A stretch of DNA of 64,000 bases. Origin: Spirodela intermedia. Lineage: Eukaryota; Streptophyta; Magnoliopsida; Alismatales; Araceae. Where the stretch lies: NCBI GenBank assembly GCA_902729315.2, contig LR746269.1, positions 6,960,731 to 7,024,730 of the forward strand. Direction: 5' to 3'. Numbering within the stretch: the first letter of the stretch is position 1; the number at the start of each line of letters is the position of its first letter. The notes below the pieces were generated by a model. The model ran no database searches. It was not told the DNA's origin and saw only the letters and a list, made by a program, of their open reading frames with translations. Shown piece by piece: positions 37,904 to 49,745 of the stretch. A program made the position numbers and the translations under genes.

Positions 37904-39300
37904 AGCCCTAGCCTGAAATAAATAGGAGATTTCGTTGGAATCACGCATCTGATACTAAATTAATTGCAGGAGCATTTTTCATCTTGCAGATCTCTGCAAG
38001 GAACATAGTAAAAAAAATTGGAATTTCATTCCATGGAGATCTGTGGTTATCTATGAGGAATAAAGCTCTCTTCCCTTCAACACCAAATCAAAATCGCAAT
38101 ACCTGGTTTGGATAAACCATCATGAATTTAATAAAATCAAAATATAGGGGTCTTGTAATAAGCCATCCCCCATTTCCTATGAACCTTCCTCTCAGCAGAC
38201 AGAGGTGATGCAAGAGGGAAGGACGACGATCTGCATGTACCAAATCTGATGCTCTAACAGATAAATCAACCCAGGAGAGAAATTTACTCCAGTGCTCTCT
38301 CTCCTAGGTATCTACAAAAAAAGGAGGAAATATTCCACAGGTGGCTAATAATAATATCAAAAAAACCTTATCAGAGGCGCAACGAAAATTCCATTAACAG
38401 AAAATTTTGGGGACATTTCACCGGTATCTTCGCAGCAGACCACCATCTTAGGTTTTCGACGGCAAACCTTCGGGTCTTGCAATCTTCTGTTTCCGGTGAC
38501 TGGTCTATCAAACGGGACAAAACGAAGAAGAAAGAAAGAAAGGAAAAAGTGGGGAAGAAAACACACAGAGAAGCGATTAGAGGAAGAACCATCCAGTTTC
38601 CCGATCCACAGGACTCAGAGAATCGGAGATACGCACCTTTCGGGTGCCCTTCCAAAGAAGCAAGAACGTTGCTCAGAGAGCCCTAGGTAGATGGCGGCTT
38701 TCTTCCCTGGAACTATCTCCTCTTCTCCTTCTCCTCTGCGTCGCCGGGCGTTTAGACACGCTGGCGACTCTTGTGGATGAAGACGAAGCCGGCCCTAGAA
38801 GGATCGAAACTTGTGGCCAGGAGGCGCTATCTGAATCTGCATTCCTACTGGTCCACGTGTAGAGAATACTTGGCTCTCCTTCATGGTGGGCGAGCACTGC
38901 AGCCCACTAGTTCTGCGCGTCGCAGCTGTTTCGCAAAACCCCCAGTTTATTCTACACCACGGAACTCCCCCATCTTATGGTTCTTCGCAGAACCCTTGTT
39001 ACTCGAACGGTTTAGATTCGTTGGTTCGTTTTACTGGTCTCTCTTGACCATCTGTTTTCGGGTAGGCGTTAACATGGGGCTCCGAGCAAGTCCACTTAAA
39101 CGACACCCTCCTGTAGTAGTAGTTATCCATTCCTTGCTTTACGCAGAAAGCGTTTTTATTCATATATATATATATATACACTTAACATACTTAAATATTA
39201 ATATTAATAAATGTGGACGAATAATATTTTTATTAAGAAATAAAATAAGTATTTCCTAAATTGCACGTGCGTGGCGTTTCATGACGGCGCCGTTACTTTT
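37904..39300. promoter_or_regulatory. LNK leader intron and LNK/CFAP20 divergent promoter
   Basis: The left part (37912 to about 38400) reads as a 5' UTR intron of the LNK gene. From about 38.69 kb to 39.3 kb is the divergent promoter shared with CFAP20. G-box cores CACGTG sit at 38854-38859 and 39264-39269, which fits a light- or clock-regulated promoter. An (AT)n tract lies near 39163-39178. Transcript ends are not defined by sequence alone. Confidence 0.55.
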
Positions 39301-41254
39301 CCGTCTGATTGGAAGAATGAAGGAAGGTGGAGTCAGGTTTCCTAGGTTATCCTCGGGAGTTCTTACAGGCTGGAGAGAGGATACGAAGAATCGAAGGTTT
39401 CGGAAGGGCAATTGATCTCCTCTTCTCCGTTGGTCAGGTGCAGTTGGCTGTTGTTCATCTTATCTACAGTTGATATGGGGGCTTAGACTGGGAATGCGAA
39501 ATTCTGCGGACCTGGCGATTTGAAGGTAGTGGACGAGTACTCTGCTCGTTCTTGTTGACCCCTATTCGCTTACACATTGTCAGTTCGCCGTTGTGAGTTT
39601 CTTGGTGTTATGGACAGTTCTGCGACATTTTCAGAGTTGATTTTTGTGGATTAGGGTTTTGTATTTTCAGTTATTTTTCTTTTTCGATTTATGAAGTGGA
39701 GGGCCTCAATGGGCGGTCCACCAGATCCTGCCTGCCGAAGGTCCTGTGGGTGTGCGTCTCATGCAGCTGTTTCTTTTTTCTTTATTTTAATATTTAAGAG
39801 AAGAACAATGTGGGAGGAGGTATGATCAGAGGATAGATTCGCTGGGGTGGTGTGGGATGCAATTAAATTCTCCGGAAGTATACGTACATTCGTAAGAGGT
39901 AATCATGCTTTTGGAGATTGTTTGATTACCTCCGTAGCCCACATGAACGATGAAAATGCATACATTTGGTTCTCTCCATCGACATGTAAGTTTTCATCTA
40001 TATAAAACGTACCTACCAACTGACGAAGCATTTATGATTTCAGCATTTTCCTTTAACTTACATGTGAACATTGGAATTTATTTGGAACATTCATACTGGG
40101 ACCGAATCATGCTGTCGGTTTTTTTACCCGAACCTAGAAGGAAACAAAGGAGATAAAATTACCAGGACTTCAAAATGCATTACTGATGACGTGAACTTAC
40201 AGTGTAACAATATGTCTCATTTCCACAGCCATGAAAATTAAATTATTCTCTTATGTTTTTCTAGCTTCCATGTCCTGTGTGATGTTTTATACACGAACGC
40301 AATATAGGCCACGCATTTTCAAATATATGATTGTTGAATGTATTATCCACTACTAAAATGTTGCATTACGTGTACTACATGATGATTCTTCATTAAGGGT
40401 TAATCATTTGTTGAACTAAAACTGATAAATAGCGCAAGTATCATTATCATAATTTTTTTCCCCACCTTGTATCCCACACCATTGTTTAGATTCCTCTTTG
40501 CTTCATTATCAGACTATGTTTGCAATGGTCTTTTCGAGACAATTTTTTGTTGTCATCCTGAATGCAATTAATCCTTGTTTTTTCCCGAAATTGATTTCTG
40601 ATTATTTTTCCTTCATCGTGATAATTTTAAAAAATGATAATTCCAAAGAATCATTCGTTTTCCAAGTTTGTCTCCCAATTCAGCATTACTACACCAGAAT
40701 CTTTAGTCTACAAATAGTCTGCACGAAGGAACTTTATTTGAAATATGTAGAATCAGCTCATTAACAAGGGAAGAAGGATAGACTGAGATATTTTTTTGGA
40801 AGTGAAGAATCAGAGTTATTTTATGACTTAAACTATCCGTAGTGTAGAAGCCATTTTCTATTCTAATGACCATCCATATATTGGTTAGTGTTCCCTACAA
40901 CTTTTTAAAACTTTGTCAGGAATTTTAAAAAAATGTTTCTTCCCATATTCCCATTAAATACTATGTTCGAGTACCATATTACATGCTTTCTCCTGACTAC
41001 TTATATATTTTTATTTTATGTACAGTGATATTTGGTCTACTCACTAGGCTTCATTTTTATCTACAACCTTATTTTCCCCTATGTTATATACATACGTATA
41101 TTATTCTGTGTGTGTGTGTGTGTTGATGTGTTGTACTTTATCATCACGCTGCTCTGTGATAGATGCTCCAATGATGAGGATTTTTGCACCATGTTTGTAG
41201 TTTGTCCAGGTTGATCTCGTGCTTCAACTGAAAGTGATTATCTTCCGAGAAAGG
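39301..41254 (+). other. CFAP20 5' leader and probable long leader intron
   Basis: The first coding exon at 41255 follows about 1.9 kb without coding sense. The GC-richer stretch 39300-39540 resembles a transcribed leader, and AT-rich intron-like sequence follows up to 41254. The exact donor and acceptor of the leader intron are not resolved. No other gene is seen. Confidence 0.45.
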
Positions 41255-43919
41255 ATGTTTAGGAACACATTTCAGTCTGGATTTCTATCAATTTTATACA
41301 GCCTTGGGTATGAGTTGTTCCTTAAATGTTCCTGGTTGTCATAACTTGTAGTGTTTGAATGCTGTCTTCTAGAGGGTCTGATACTTCTCTTTCTTTTTCA
41401 GGAGCAAGCCCTTGCAAATATGGGATAAAGAAGGTTTTTTTGCATTGCCATTCCCCATTAGATCTCTAAATATATTTTTCCTTCTGTCATACATAAGGAT
41501 CAACTGCTGCCTTTTTTCCCCTGTCTCTTCAGACTTGGAGGACTTATTAAATAAAACCATACCTTTACAACAGAGGATTTTTAGCGAAAGATGGGATACA
41601 CTAAAATATTGTGATACGTCAAAAATAGTTCCGGAACATGGTGCCAATGAAGGTAAAGAGCAGAAGGAAAGAAAAAAATAAACATTAAACATTAGAAAAA
41701 TAAGCAAACTTACACAAATTAGAAACATGGAAGGAACGTTTGCCTGAAGTTATATCGTTGGGGATGTAGATATTTGCCTGATGGACAAGTCATTCCCCCT
41801 TTTCCACTTCTTTCAATTCTTCTTCTCTATTTCTCACTGGATGCGGGCACAAGCTAAAGGTTACCGTGGTAGAAATAGGGTGTGGTGACCGTGGTTGGTC
41901 TCGGGCAGCCAGTGATTGTTGAGGACAGGGATAGGAGGGATCTAAAGGGACTCTTTTGTTTGAGCTGACTTCTACTTTTGGGTCTAGATCCTCATCTGAG
42001 ATGGGTCAGAGTATCATGTATGGCTATGGCCTATTTCTCGCAGACCCTGCTAAAATTAACATATTTTGAGTGATTTTCATTCAAACCTCAATGGGGGATC
42101 TGATTTTCCCTTGAAAGTGGATCAGTCCTTGCCGATTCAGATATAACTTTGCATACCCCACACGTAACATGGCTAACCGCATCAGCGAGTGGATACCTTA
42201 AGCATCTGAAATATTAATCACCAGTTTATAAATGAAAGGTTTATATATTTCAGTCCTGCAGTAGGAATTCTAGTTGCAGTAACCATGGTTCCTTCCCCCA
42301 GTCTCATGACATCCATGTCTGCTGTGCTTTATATGTTTTCGTTGAATTCATAGTTAAGCTACAATAAAGTGTTTGTTTCTGATATTACTGCATGAAACTT
42401 TATAATCAGTGATGATTGGGCGTCTTGTTCTAGCATAAGTTGTGTGGTACAAGGCATCACTATTCCAGTGAACAGATGTAACATTGACATAATCTCTGCA
42501 AGAAAATGGCACAAAACTCTAGCGGGCTTCATTGATTCTTTAATTAATAAAATGCCATTTCAAATAATAAATTAACCTATGACTTGGGTTTTTTGTTATT
42601 AATCGGGTGGACTTTTAGTTTTCTCGTTTTCTCTTTATCTCGTTATCATGTGTGCTGTGGCAAACTGCTTCTTATTTCCTGTGCATCATTTGTGATCTCT
42701 CTAAATTGCACGTCTTGCAGTTGTAAATGGCCAGATAAAACGGCCACAGGATGAAGACATCCAGTCCAACGTCCTCGAGATTGTAGGGTCAAATGTGCAG
42801 TCAGTATACATCACATGCCCTGCAGACCCTGGTGCGACACTTGGGATAAAGCTTCCTTTTCTTGTCATAATTGTGAAGAACTTAAAGAAATACTTCACAT
42901 TTGAGATCCAAGTGCTGGATGATAAGAATGTTCGCCGGCGTTTCCGAGCTTCCAATTTTCAAGTAAGTTCCTATGAAATATGTTTCATAGACTTTTTATG
43001 AAATTTATTGCGAATTTCACTTTTCCTTCAATGAGATATTTTCTGAATGATGTGAGGTTTATAATATATATTCTTGTTTTCTCTCTTCTGATGATACTCA
43101 CTTGCGGCTGGTAGTATCATTGGTGCACCCTTTAGTTGACTTGTGGACTTGAAACATAAGGAAGACTTAATGATCTCAAAAATGATATTTATTGACCTTC
43201 ATCATCCTCAATGGCTTCTCAACCCCCCAAACCTTGATCTCCAAAGATGGTATTCGCGCCCACAATAGAAAAATATCCACCATTGATGACACTTAATAAC
43301 CGATAAAGAACTCTGTAGTTTAGCCTGAGGAATTCTCCAGTTGGGGTTATGTGGAAAGCTTTGAAATTTTCATGGTGGAAATTCATGTAGTGGGCTTTAT
43401 ACTGCAAATACTAGCCAAATATTGGTGGCAGAAAAATTTTAAAACCCTAGCTGGAGGGCCGGGCCGGGTCAACCCATATGAAGCCTGATCTGAGCCCGGC
43501 CCTCTCTATCCACAGAGAGAGAAACTTGACTGATCTCCTAGACCGGGTCTATTTCTTTCCTTATTTGCAGGCTCTGACACGCGTGAAGCCTTTCATCTGC
43601 ACCATGCCTCTGAGGCTGGAGGAGGGCTGGAACAATATCCCGCTGAACCTCGCTGACCTGACCAGGAGGGCCTACGGCACCAACTACGTGGAGACCCTGC
43701 GGGTCCAGGTCCACGCCAACTGTCGCCTCAGGAGGGTCTACTTCTCGGACCGCCTCTACTCTGAGGAGGAGCTCCCCCCTGAGTTCAAGCTCTACCTCCC
43801 CATGCAGCAGGTGCCCCCTCCCCCTCGCCCCCTTCTTCACTCATAAAAATGGTTCCTTTATCTTCCATCTGAAAACCCAGTCTGTGCTTTTTCTGTATCT
43901 TTTCCTGCAGAAGCCCTAG
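41255..43919 (+). CDS. CFAP20: CFAP20 / BUG22 homologue
   Basis: Five exons: 41255-41307, 41402-41433, 42721-42962, 43571-43810 and 43911-43919, giving 191 residues with all phases consistent. Exon 1 reads [18 protein letters not shown], exon 2 [10 protein letters not shown], exon 3 [20 protein letters not shown] and [20 protein letters not shown], and exon 4 [40 protein letters not shown] and [20 protein letters not shown]. The last exon adds only Lys-Pro. This is the very conserved C16orf80/BUG22 family, needed for ciliary motility in animals and protists. Flowering plants have no cilia yet keep it, where related work points to RNA-associated or nuclear roles. It is divergent from the LNK gene, an arrangement I recall from Arabidopsis chromosome 3 as well. 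Confidence 0.96.
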
Positions 43920-44125
43920 CGCGTTGAGGATGAATCTCCTTCGGGAACCCCATTTCCCAACATAGAAATCAGCTTCTGATGCTGCTCCTCTTGTTAAATT
44001 TTTGATGCTGCTGCATACATAATACGTACATAATTTTATTATGATTATTACTATTATTGTTTTGATATGGAGGCCCTACCGCGTGGAGGATTGAACCCAG
44101 TTTCCTTACATAGAAAGCAGCTGTC
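43909..44125 (+). repeat. Duplicated CFAP20 terminal-exon segment
   Basis: The last exon and following 3' UTR (43909-43975: AAGCCCTAGCGCGTTGAGGA... CATAGAAATCAGCTTCTG) recur in degenerate form at about 44069-44125 (AGGCCCTACCGCGTGGAGGA ... CATAGAAAGCAGCTGTC). A further short duplication, GTCCGTGTTCTTAGCCC, occurs around 44125-44142 and 44195-44213. Confidence 0.7.
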
Positions 44126-44646
44126 CGTGTTCTTAGCCCAGAAACAGTAGGCTTCTGGGTCATACATGCATAAATTTATGTGAATCCTCTATCCGTGTCC
44201 GTGTTCTTAGCCCCGATTCCACTGGGCTCGAGAGCAAATGCTGCCCGAGTGGGATTTCATGGCCCGGCCCGGAATCTCGCGATGGCGTTGACCGGATGTC
44301 CTGCTCTTCGGCTAGATGGAGTCGAGGATGGGTTCGGGGTTTCTAAATGATGTGGGTCTGCTTTAGCCCGTTGAAACTAGTAAAATTGTAGGGGTTCTTC
44401 TCTTGGGCCGAATTGAGCCGGGCCGGGCCCGGGCTTCTTAAGAGATTCAGGGCCTCCTACGGCCCCCAGATGTAGTCAACCGTGTGCGGAATTGCAAATA
44501 CTAGATGTAGTCTTGAGGCTGCACGTCTTTTAGAACGCGCGTGTCGGCTGCGCCGCATGGCGCTGCGTTGACCGGCCCTTTTGCCGGCTCGTGGTAGCCC
44601 CCTCGACGATGACGGCCTAGTCATGCTCCGACACGCGGATAGAAGA

Positions 44647-44704
<58 letters not shown>

Positions 44705-45144
44705 CCTTGTTCTTTCTCTCTCCTCTCTCTCTGGTTCTATCTATCTCTATCTCTCTATCTCACTTGTACGCAAGCGGAGAAGTCGACTGTGGAGAGAGAT
44801 GCATGCACCCAACAAGACAGTCGGAGACATCTCTTCTCCTTGATGCCTGAAAAGGCACGTCCCGTCTCTGTATTCCTGATATAGATAGTTTTCGGATCTT
44901 CTGTTTCCATCTGAATCAGTAAAATGAAACGACGAGGAACGAGAAAATCTTCTGTTGCTGAAACTTTCCTCCGCAGTTGTTTCGCTGTTCCTCGACAAGA
45001 AGAACGGTGAGAGCCCTAAAAAGGATTTCCCCATTACGTCTGATCATAAACAGTGGACAGAAGGAGGAGAGCAGAAAGGCCATGTCACCTCACAGAAGAG
45101 CTCCAAACCCTAGAACTCGGCCTTACGATTACCAGATGCAGATC
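43920..45144. other. Convergent 3' intergenic region, CFAP20 and bHLH
   Basis: 1.2 kb between facing stop codons. It has the duplicated CFAP20 tail, several GGGCCGGGCCCGGG-type words around 44.2-44.45 kb, and a large imperfect CT tract from 44650 on. No gene is seen. Confidence 0.6.
44650..44766. repeat. Long imperfect (TC)n tract
   Basis: A perfect TC run of about 43 bp (to about 44693) grades into an imperfect pyrimidine-rich tract with TTTC, CCCT and CTAT interruptions up to about 44766. Confidence 0.9.
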
Positions 45145-45949
45145 TCAAACGGTGGTTGTTCTTCTCCCGGAGACTCGCCGTCGCTTCGGACGCTCTGCCG
45201 GAATCCCCCGGTCAACCATGGCCCTCAGGGATTCCTCCAGGAACGCCGCCGGCGCGCCGCCGGCCGCCGCCACGTCTCCGCCGCCGTCTTCTCCGGCGAC
45301 GGCGAGGACATTCCGGACCCTCCCGCCGACGGTGGCGATCTCAGCTCTGAGGATCTTGAGACGGAGGGACTTGAGAGTCTCTGCAAGCTCCGGCAGAAGC
45401 CCTGAGCGGTCGTCGCAGCAGAAAGAGGCCATGAGGATGTGTCTCCGGCCGGCGGCGGTGGGGATGTCAACGGGGTCAACGGCGACCTCGTCGGCTTCGG
45501 TGGGGAAGCTGGCGGCGCCGCCGATCTCTGCGGCGCGCTTCTTCAGGTCCCTCACGTGGTCCACTGCCTTGGCCAGCAGCGAAGCTTTGTCGATCTGCAG
45601 TCATCAGGAGAACCCCACGGTCAGACCAAACCCTAAATGACAGGTTTTCAAATAATCGGGTTGTTCATGCTCGATTTAATTACTGGTAGGCTCATTAAAT
45701 ATATTTTTAATCAGTAAATTAATGTTCTTCGATACTGCGCTTAACCGAGATCTCACAAAAATCTTACAGAGGAAGAAGAGCTAAAGTTTTCCGATTAAGA
45801 TATAAGTCCGACAGGATGTTAGCAGGCTTCATCCATCTCACTGGACTACCGAGCTGCGAAAATTGGACTGCAAATCCCCAGTTCAATTCTTCAGCTTTGG
45901 CTATAATCTTTAGACGAAGAAAGATAGATAGAGATCGATAGGTAGATAG

Positions 45950-46000
<51 letters not shown>

Positions 46001-46237
46001 TCTGGCGTCACAGGAGAGGAGAGAGCGGAGGCGGTCGAGGTGGAACTTGATGCGCTCACGGCGGCGTCGCTCCGCCTCCCGGTGATTCCTCGATGCCGCA
46101 AGTGCCGGCTCGAGCAGTTCGTCGGTCATGTCCGCCGGCGAGGAGAACGACGACCCGAAGAAGGTGGACCGGTGGCTGCATGGCGGGGGGTTCTCCGACG
46201 TCATTCCCGCACTTTCCGGCGACATCCGCGGCTCCAT
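45145..46237 (-). CDS. bHLH transcription factor (bHLH30/51/106-like)
   Basis: Two minus-strand exons, 46237-46001 and 45594-45145, phase 0, 228 residues. The first ATG giving MEPRMSPESAG was chosen; an open frame continues upstream to 46444 but looks like leader. The basic region is ASRNHREAERRRRERI, with His52, Glu56 and Arg60 in the positions that read E-box or G-box DNA. Helix 1 is FHLDRLRSLLSCDAR, the intron falls in the loop, and helix 2 is IDKASLLAKAVDHVRDLKKR. The C-terminal part (HILMASFCCDDRSGLLPELA, then ETLKSLRLKILRAEIATVGG) resembles the ACT-like domain of this subgroup. The intron starts GTAC and goes straight into a (CT)22 tract. The target pathway cannot be told from sequence. 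Confidence 0.9.
45954..45997. repeat. (GA)n/(CT)n microsatellite at bHLH intron donor
   Basis: About 44 bp of GA on the plus strand, read as CT in the gene's sense. It begins three bases after the donor GT. Confidence 0.95.
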
Positions 46238-46483
46238 CGGCTCACAGAAGACGAGCGTTGTCTGAGGGGGGGAGATGAGCAGCGGAGAAAAGGGCGTCTC
46301 TCTCTTAAAAAGACAGGTGATGGCCGGGAAATGGGGAAAGGAAGAGGAGGACAAGGGGGAGGAGGAGGACGAGAGCGGGATGTGACGGCCCGGTGGGACA
46401 TTCCTACATCGCCGGCGAGGTCTGCGCCGGACATTCCTTTTCATTGTAGACAGTGTGATCTTACGTCATCCACTCATAACCCT

Positions 46484-46514
<31 letters not shown>

Positions 46515-46788
46515 CCGTCTGTGTGTCCTTCGTGAGAATGAGAGGAGTGAGAAAGGTTGGGCAGACCTAGAATGAGGAGTGAAAGAAAGTGGTGTCCTTA
46601 GTCGGTTCTCCGCACTGACACTGAAAATCAGGACCATCAGACAGAACGGGTCATAGAGGAAAGCCAACGTGGACGCTGCATCCTCTCTCTCTCTCTCTCT
46701 CTCCCCTCTAAGTCAACTCCTTAGAAAGGGGATGACTTCACTCCATGGGTGGGGAAAGGACAGCCGCTTGATGGACATAACTTTGGTT

Positions 46789-46815
46789 GGGGGGGGGGGG
46801 TGGGGGAGGGGGGGG
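46789..46815 (+). repeat. G-run tract, possible G-quadruplex
   Basis: G12, T, G5, A, G8 on the plus strand. Four or more G-tracts within 27 bases satisfy the simple G-quadruplex pattern. It is also error-prone for sequencing. Confidence 0.85.
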
Positions 46816-47760
46816 TTTATCTGTCGTAACAACGCACGTAAGCGCCGAAAGGGGGAAACGGAAATTATTTATTTACCATTAATTCATGAAATTTAATATT
46901 ATATATCATATGATGAAAAATTAAGTGGAACACCCTCCATTTTTCCTTTTCCCATTAAATATATTTTATTATTTTTCAATTTTATTAAGGAATTCAGTCT
47001 GATTCCTCAAATCTAATACTATTTCGATTGAACTAAGTAATTGTTAATATTCGGATCAACTAATCGTGATAAGCCTATGTGTAAGAAATTTGACCAAAAT
47101 AGTCAAAGTCACAGTAATCCAAGTGGCAACAATTTTTTCTGATGCCAAAAAATGGTGCAGACACAACTTCGGTGGGCGGCGATAGCAGCAACTGCTGAGG
47201 GATGGAAGCGACCTTCACGGGCAGCGGTGGTGCAAGAACACCACTGCCTCGTTCTAAGATTGGGGGGGGGAGAAGAGATAACTGCCATCCCCCCTCAATC
47301 ATATGGTCAACTTCCATAAAAGGAAAGGTTCACCATATGGTCACCAATTTTTTTGCCCCAAGTACTCATGATTTGATCGTCAAGGAGGAAGAAAAACAAG
47401 GCAAATATCCAAAGAGCTCTAATTTTGGTCAAGCCTTGCTTTAGAGGTGTTGTATGTGAAAACACCCCTTTCCAATGCATAATTATCTCTTTCTTTACTA
47501 GCAAAAATGTTGGAGGGAGAACCCTTCTTCAACCATTACCATATGATATGGAGAACACAACTCAATGCAAGCTGACCAGGTAAGTCAAAATTGACCAATC
47601 CAAGAGATATCAGCCAAAGTCCGACACAAGTGTTTGGATCCCCCGCTTCAGAACTGAATTGGGCAACTCCAATTTAGATCCCAATTGACCAATTTCATTG
47701 ATCGTGTTGTTTCAAATGCGTCATGAGTGCAATATCAACATCACACATGTAGTAATGCGA

Positions 47761-47802
47761 CATATGTATGTATGTATATATATGCGCGCGCGCGTGTGTG
47801 TT
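47761..47802. repeat. Alternating purine-pyrimidine tract (TATG/TA/GC/GT)
   Basis: CATATGTATGTATGTATATA is followed by ATATGCGCGCGCGCG and GTGTGTG, an almost perfect alternating tract that could adopt Z-DNA. Confidence 0.85.
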
Positions 47803-49119
47803 AGAAAGGATTCAAGCTTTTACCAGATGACTTAATAAGGATGTTGTAACCCTACAATGTGACTTCTACAAAGTAGTCTCTGTCTCGTTGACCTTAAGGT
47901 TTTTCCCTCACTCTTTCACCTGTGAACCCGACTTTCTATCACATGCTAGAATAGTTTCACTTGAGTGGAAAAGGAATCACCCCATTTCTAAATGCAAGTG
48001 CATGCAAAGAGCAAAATGGTAACTTTGATTTTCAGGTGTCACCCTCCTAGAATCCCTTCACTCATTATCTTTCTCTGATTCCAGTAAAGATGTGTGATGT
48101 TGATATTGCACTTCACTTTCCACCCTCCGTTATTCTTCCTTCCCATACCCTCTCTTTACTTCAGCCTTCTCAGTCACTCCCTCTGCGTTCTTTCCAACTT
48201 CACCTCACCCATCAATCATTTGTTTCTCTCTTTCTCACCTGTGACACTTTCCAGTTCTCAGTATTCACCCTTGCACTGCTCCCTCCCTCCCCTTTTTCCG
48301 TTTCTCTGTACCTCTCCTGCACTCCCAGACTCTATTTCTTCAGTCTCTTTATCGCAAACTTACCCCCTTTGCACTCCCCCACATCCTCAGTCCCTCACTC
48401 ATTACCTCCAGAACTTACTCTCCCCCTCTCCCTCACTATTTCTCTCTTCCGAGCATTCATCCGTGTAATCATGTTACTTTACCTAGCAGATGGAATTTAA
48501 TTTTTAGAAAAATAAAGAAAATACAATATTATCGGTCAATAATATCGGACACCTCTAACAAGTATTCAACGTCAACTGCGATTATTCATAAATCTAGCAG
48601 AATTCATTGATACCACAATATTTTGATCAAATTTATTCAACCTCTAGATTTATAGAACACGATAAAAGGCTCTGGTGGTAAGACGACACAGCAAATGCAA
48701 CAGCCACGGTACCTCTACTCACACACTGAAGTAAACAAAGAACGACAACAGCATTCGTAACGGTAAAGAAACCCGAATCCGACCCTGATAAAATTGCGAA
48801 GTCAAAAGTCAACTAGAAACACAAGAGAGGGGAAGGAATGACACTGTCCTTTCTGCAAAACGCGGTAGCTCGGCTTTATATGCTCAGGAAGGCACTGGTC
48901 TAGAACCGCATTGCCTTTCTTTGTTGCCGTCACCAGTTTCTCCTCAGTCACGGTAAGATCTAATCATGATCGGACAACAAGTCAACGTAAAAGCCAAATA
49001 TTCCGTGGTGACACCTTCAGGCAAATCTTTTCCTTCCTACTCCACATGGGCGGAAAATCTCTCTACGAGTTCTCCCTTCAACCCGTTTGTAGGAATTCCA
49101 CGCATTGCAGCCTGTTCCC

Positions 49120-49407
49120 AACGGAAGATTCCGGGAGCAGCACCTTCCTGAATACTTTCTCGTCTTCCTTCCTCAGTGCCGCATCCAGCCTCCGGACCTA
49201 AAATGTCAATAGGCGACAGGCCATACATCGGTACAGGAGAAATCACTTGGAGAATACAGAGTGAGAGAGTGAGAGTGAGAGAGAGAGAGTAAGATCAGAT
49301 GAGTGCTCACGAGAGTTTCGCTTGGCGCCGGTGGATTCCAGGCCGCGAAGCTCTAGCTGTGCTCGCAACTCCTCCACCTCGAGTTTTTCCGGCATTCCTG
49401 CTCGCAT
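49120..49407 (-). pseudogene. Frame-broken SAP-domain gene fragment
   Basis: On the minus strand an ATG at 49395 (another in frame at 49407) opens MPEKLEVEELRAQLELRG and LESTGAKR, the first half of a SAP DNA-binding motif, ending at a CTC/GTGAGC donor near 49311. After a TTTTAG acceptor near 49202 comes VRRLDAALRKEDEKVFRK, the second half, but in a frame one base off. One extra A in CGAAACTCTC accounts for the shift; without it the codons would read Thr-Leu before Val-Arg-Arg. The fragment resembles the N-terminal SAP region of plant PARP2-type or similar nuclear proteins. No following domain was found within 1 kb. It could be a broken gene or an assembly error. Confidence 0.55.
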
Positions 49408-49745
49408 CAGGGGGGAGGAGAAGAAGCAGGAACAGGAATTCAGTAGGAGCGAAAGAGCGGTGGGGGATCTATGACGGCGGAGAAGGTGAGCTCCTCAAGA
49501 AGGCCGTCATTCGGGTCTCCGAAGCAGTCCGGCCCTTCTCGAAACCGCGATCTTCCGCCGCAAGGAGACGGAGGACGACGGAATAAGTCAATGGTCAGAG
49601 TCTTTGGGTCAGCTTAACTTTTCATTCATCTTCGAATGTTTTCTCATGAATCAACAGGCGAACGCAATTTTCCAAGTTTCATAAATACATCCTGAGATCT
49701 ACGTACCCGTTTGAAGGGCGGGAAAGATTTAGATTTGGGGATTGG
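49408..49745. other. Spacer between SAP fragment and U2 snRNA
   Basis: About 340 bp. It contains GC-rich open frames on both strands without family resemblance, plus whatever 3' processing signal the U2 gene uses. The leader of the SAP fragment would lie here. Confidence 0.5.

Larger units (their letters stand above)
46238..49119. other. Intergenic region upstream of bHLH, no intact gene
   Basis: 2.9 kb containing the bHLH promoter and leader (46.24-46.7 kb, GA/CT-rich), a G-rich tract, AT-rich sequence, a TATG/CG/TG alternating tract near 47.77 kb and a strongly pyrimidine-biased plus strand at 48.09-48.47 kb. Open frames in that last stretch (136 and 124 codons) only reflect the C/T bias. 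No family resemblance was found. Confidence 0.6.

Noticed and set aside
45053..45640. 195-codon open frame opposite the bHLH second exon
   Set aside because: Antisense shadow of a GC-rich coding exon whose sense frame has clear bHLH and ACT-like features.
48090..48500. Two overlapping open frames, 136 and 124 codons
   Set aside because: The strand is strongly pyrimidine-biased, which removes stops and yields Ser/Leu/Phe/Pro runs. No coding signature.
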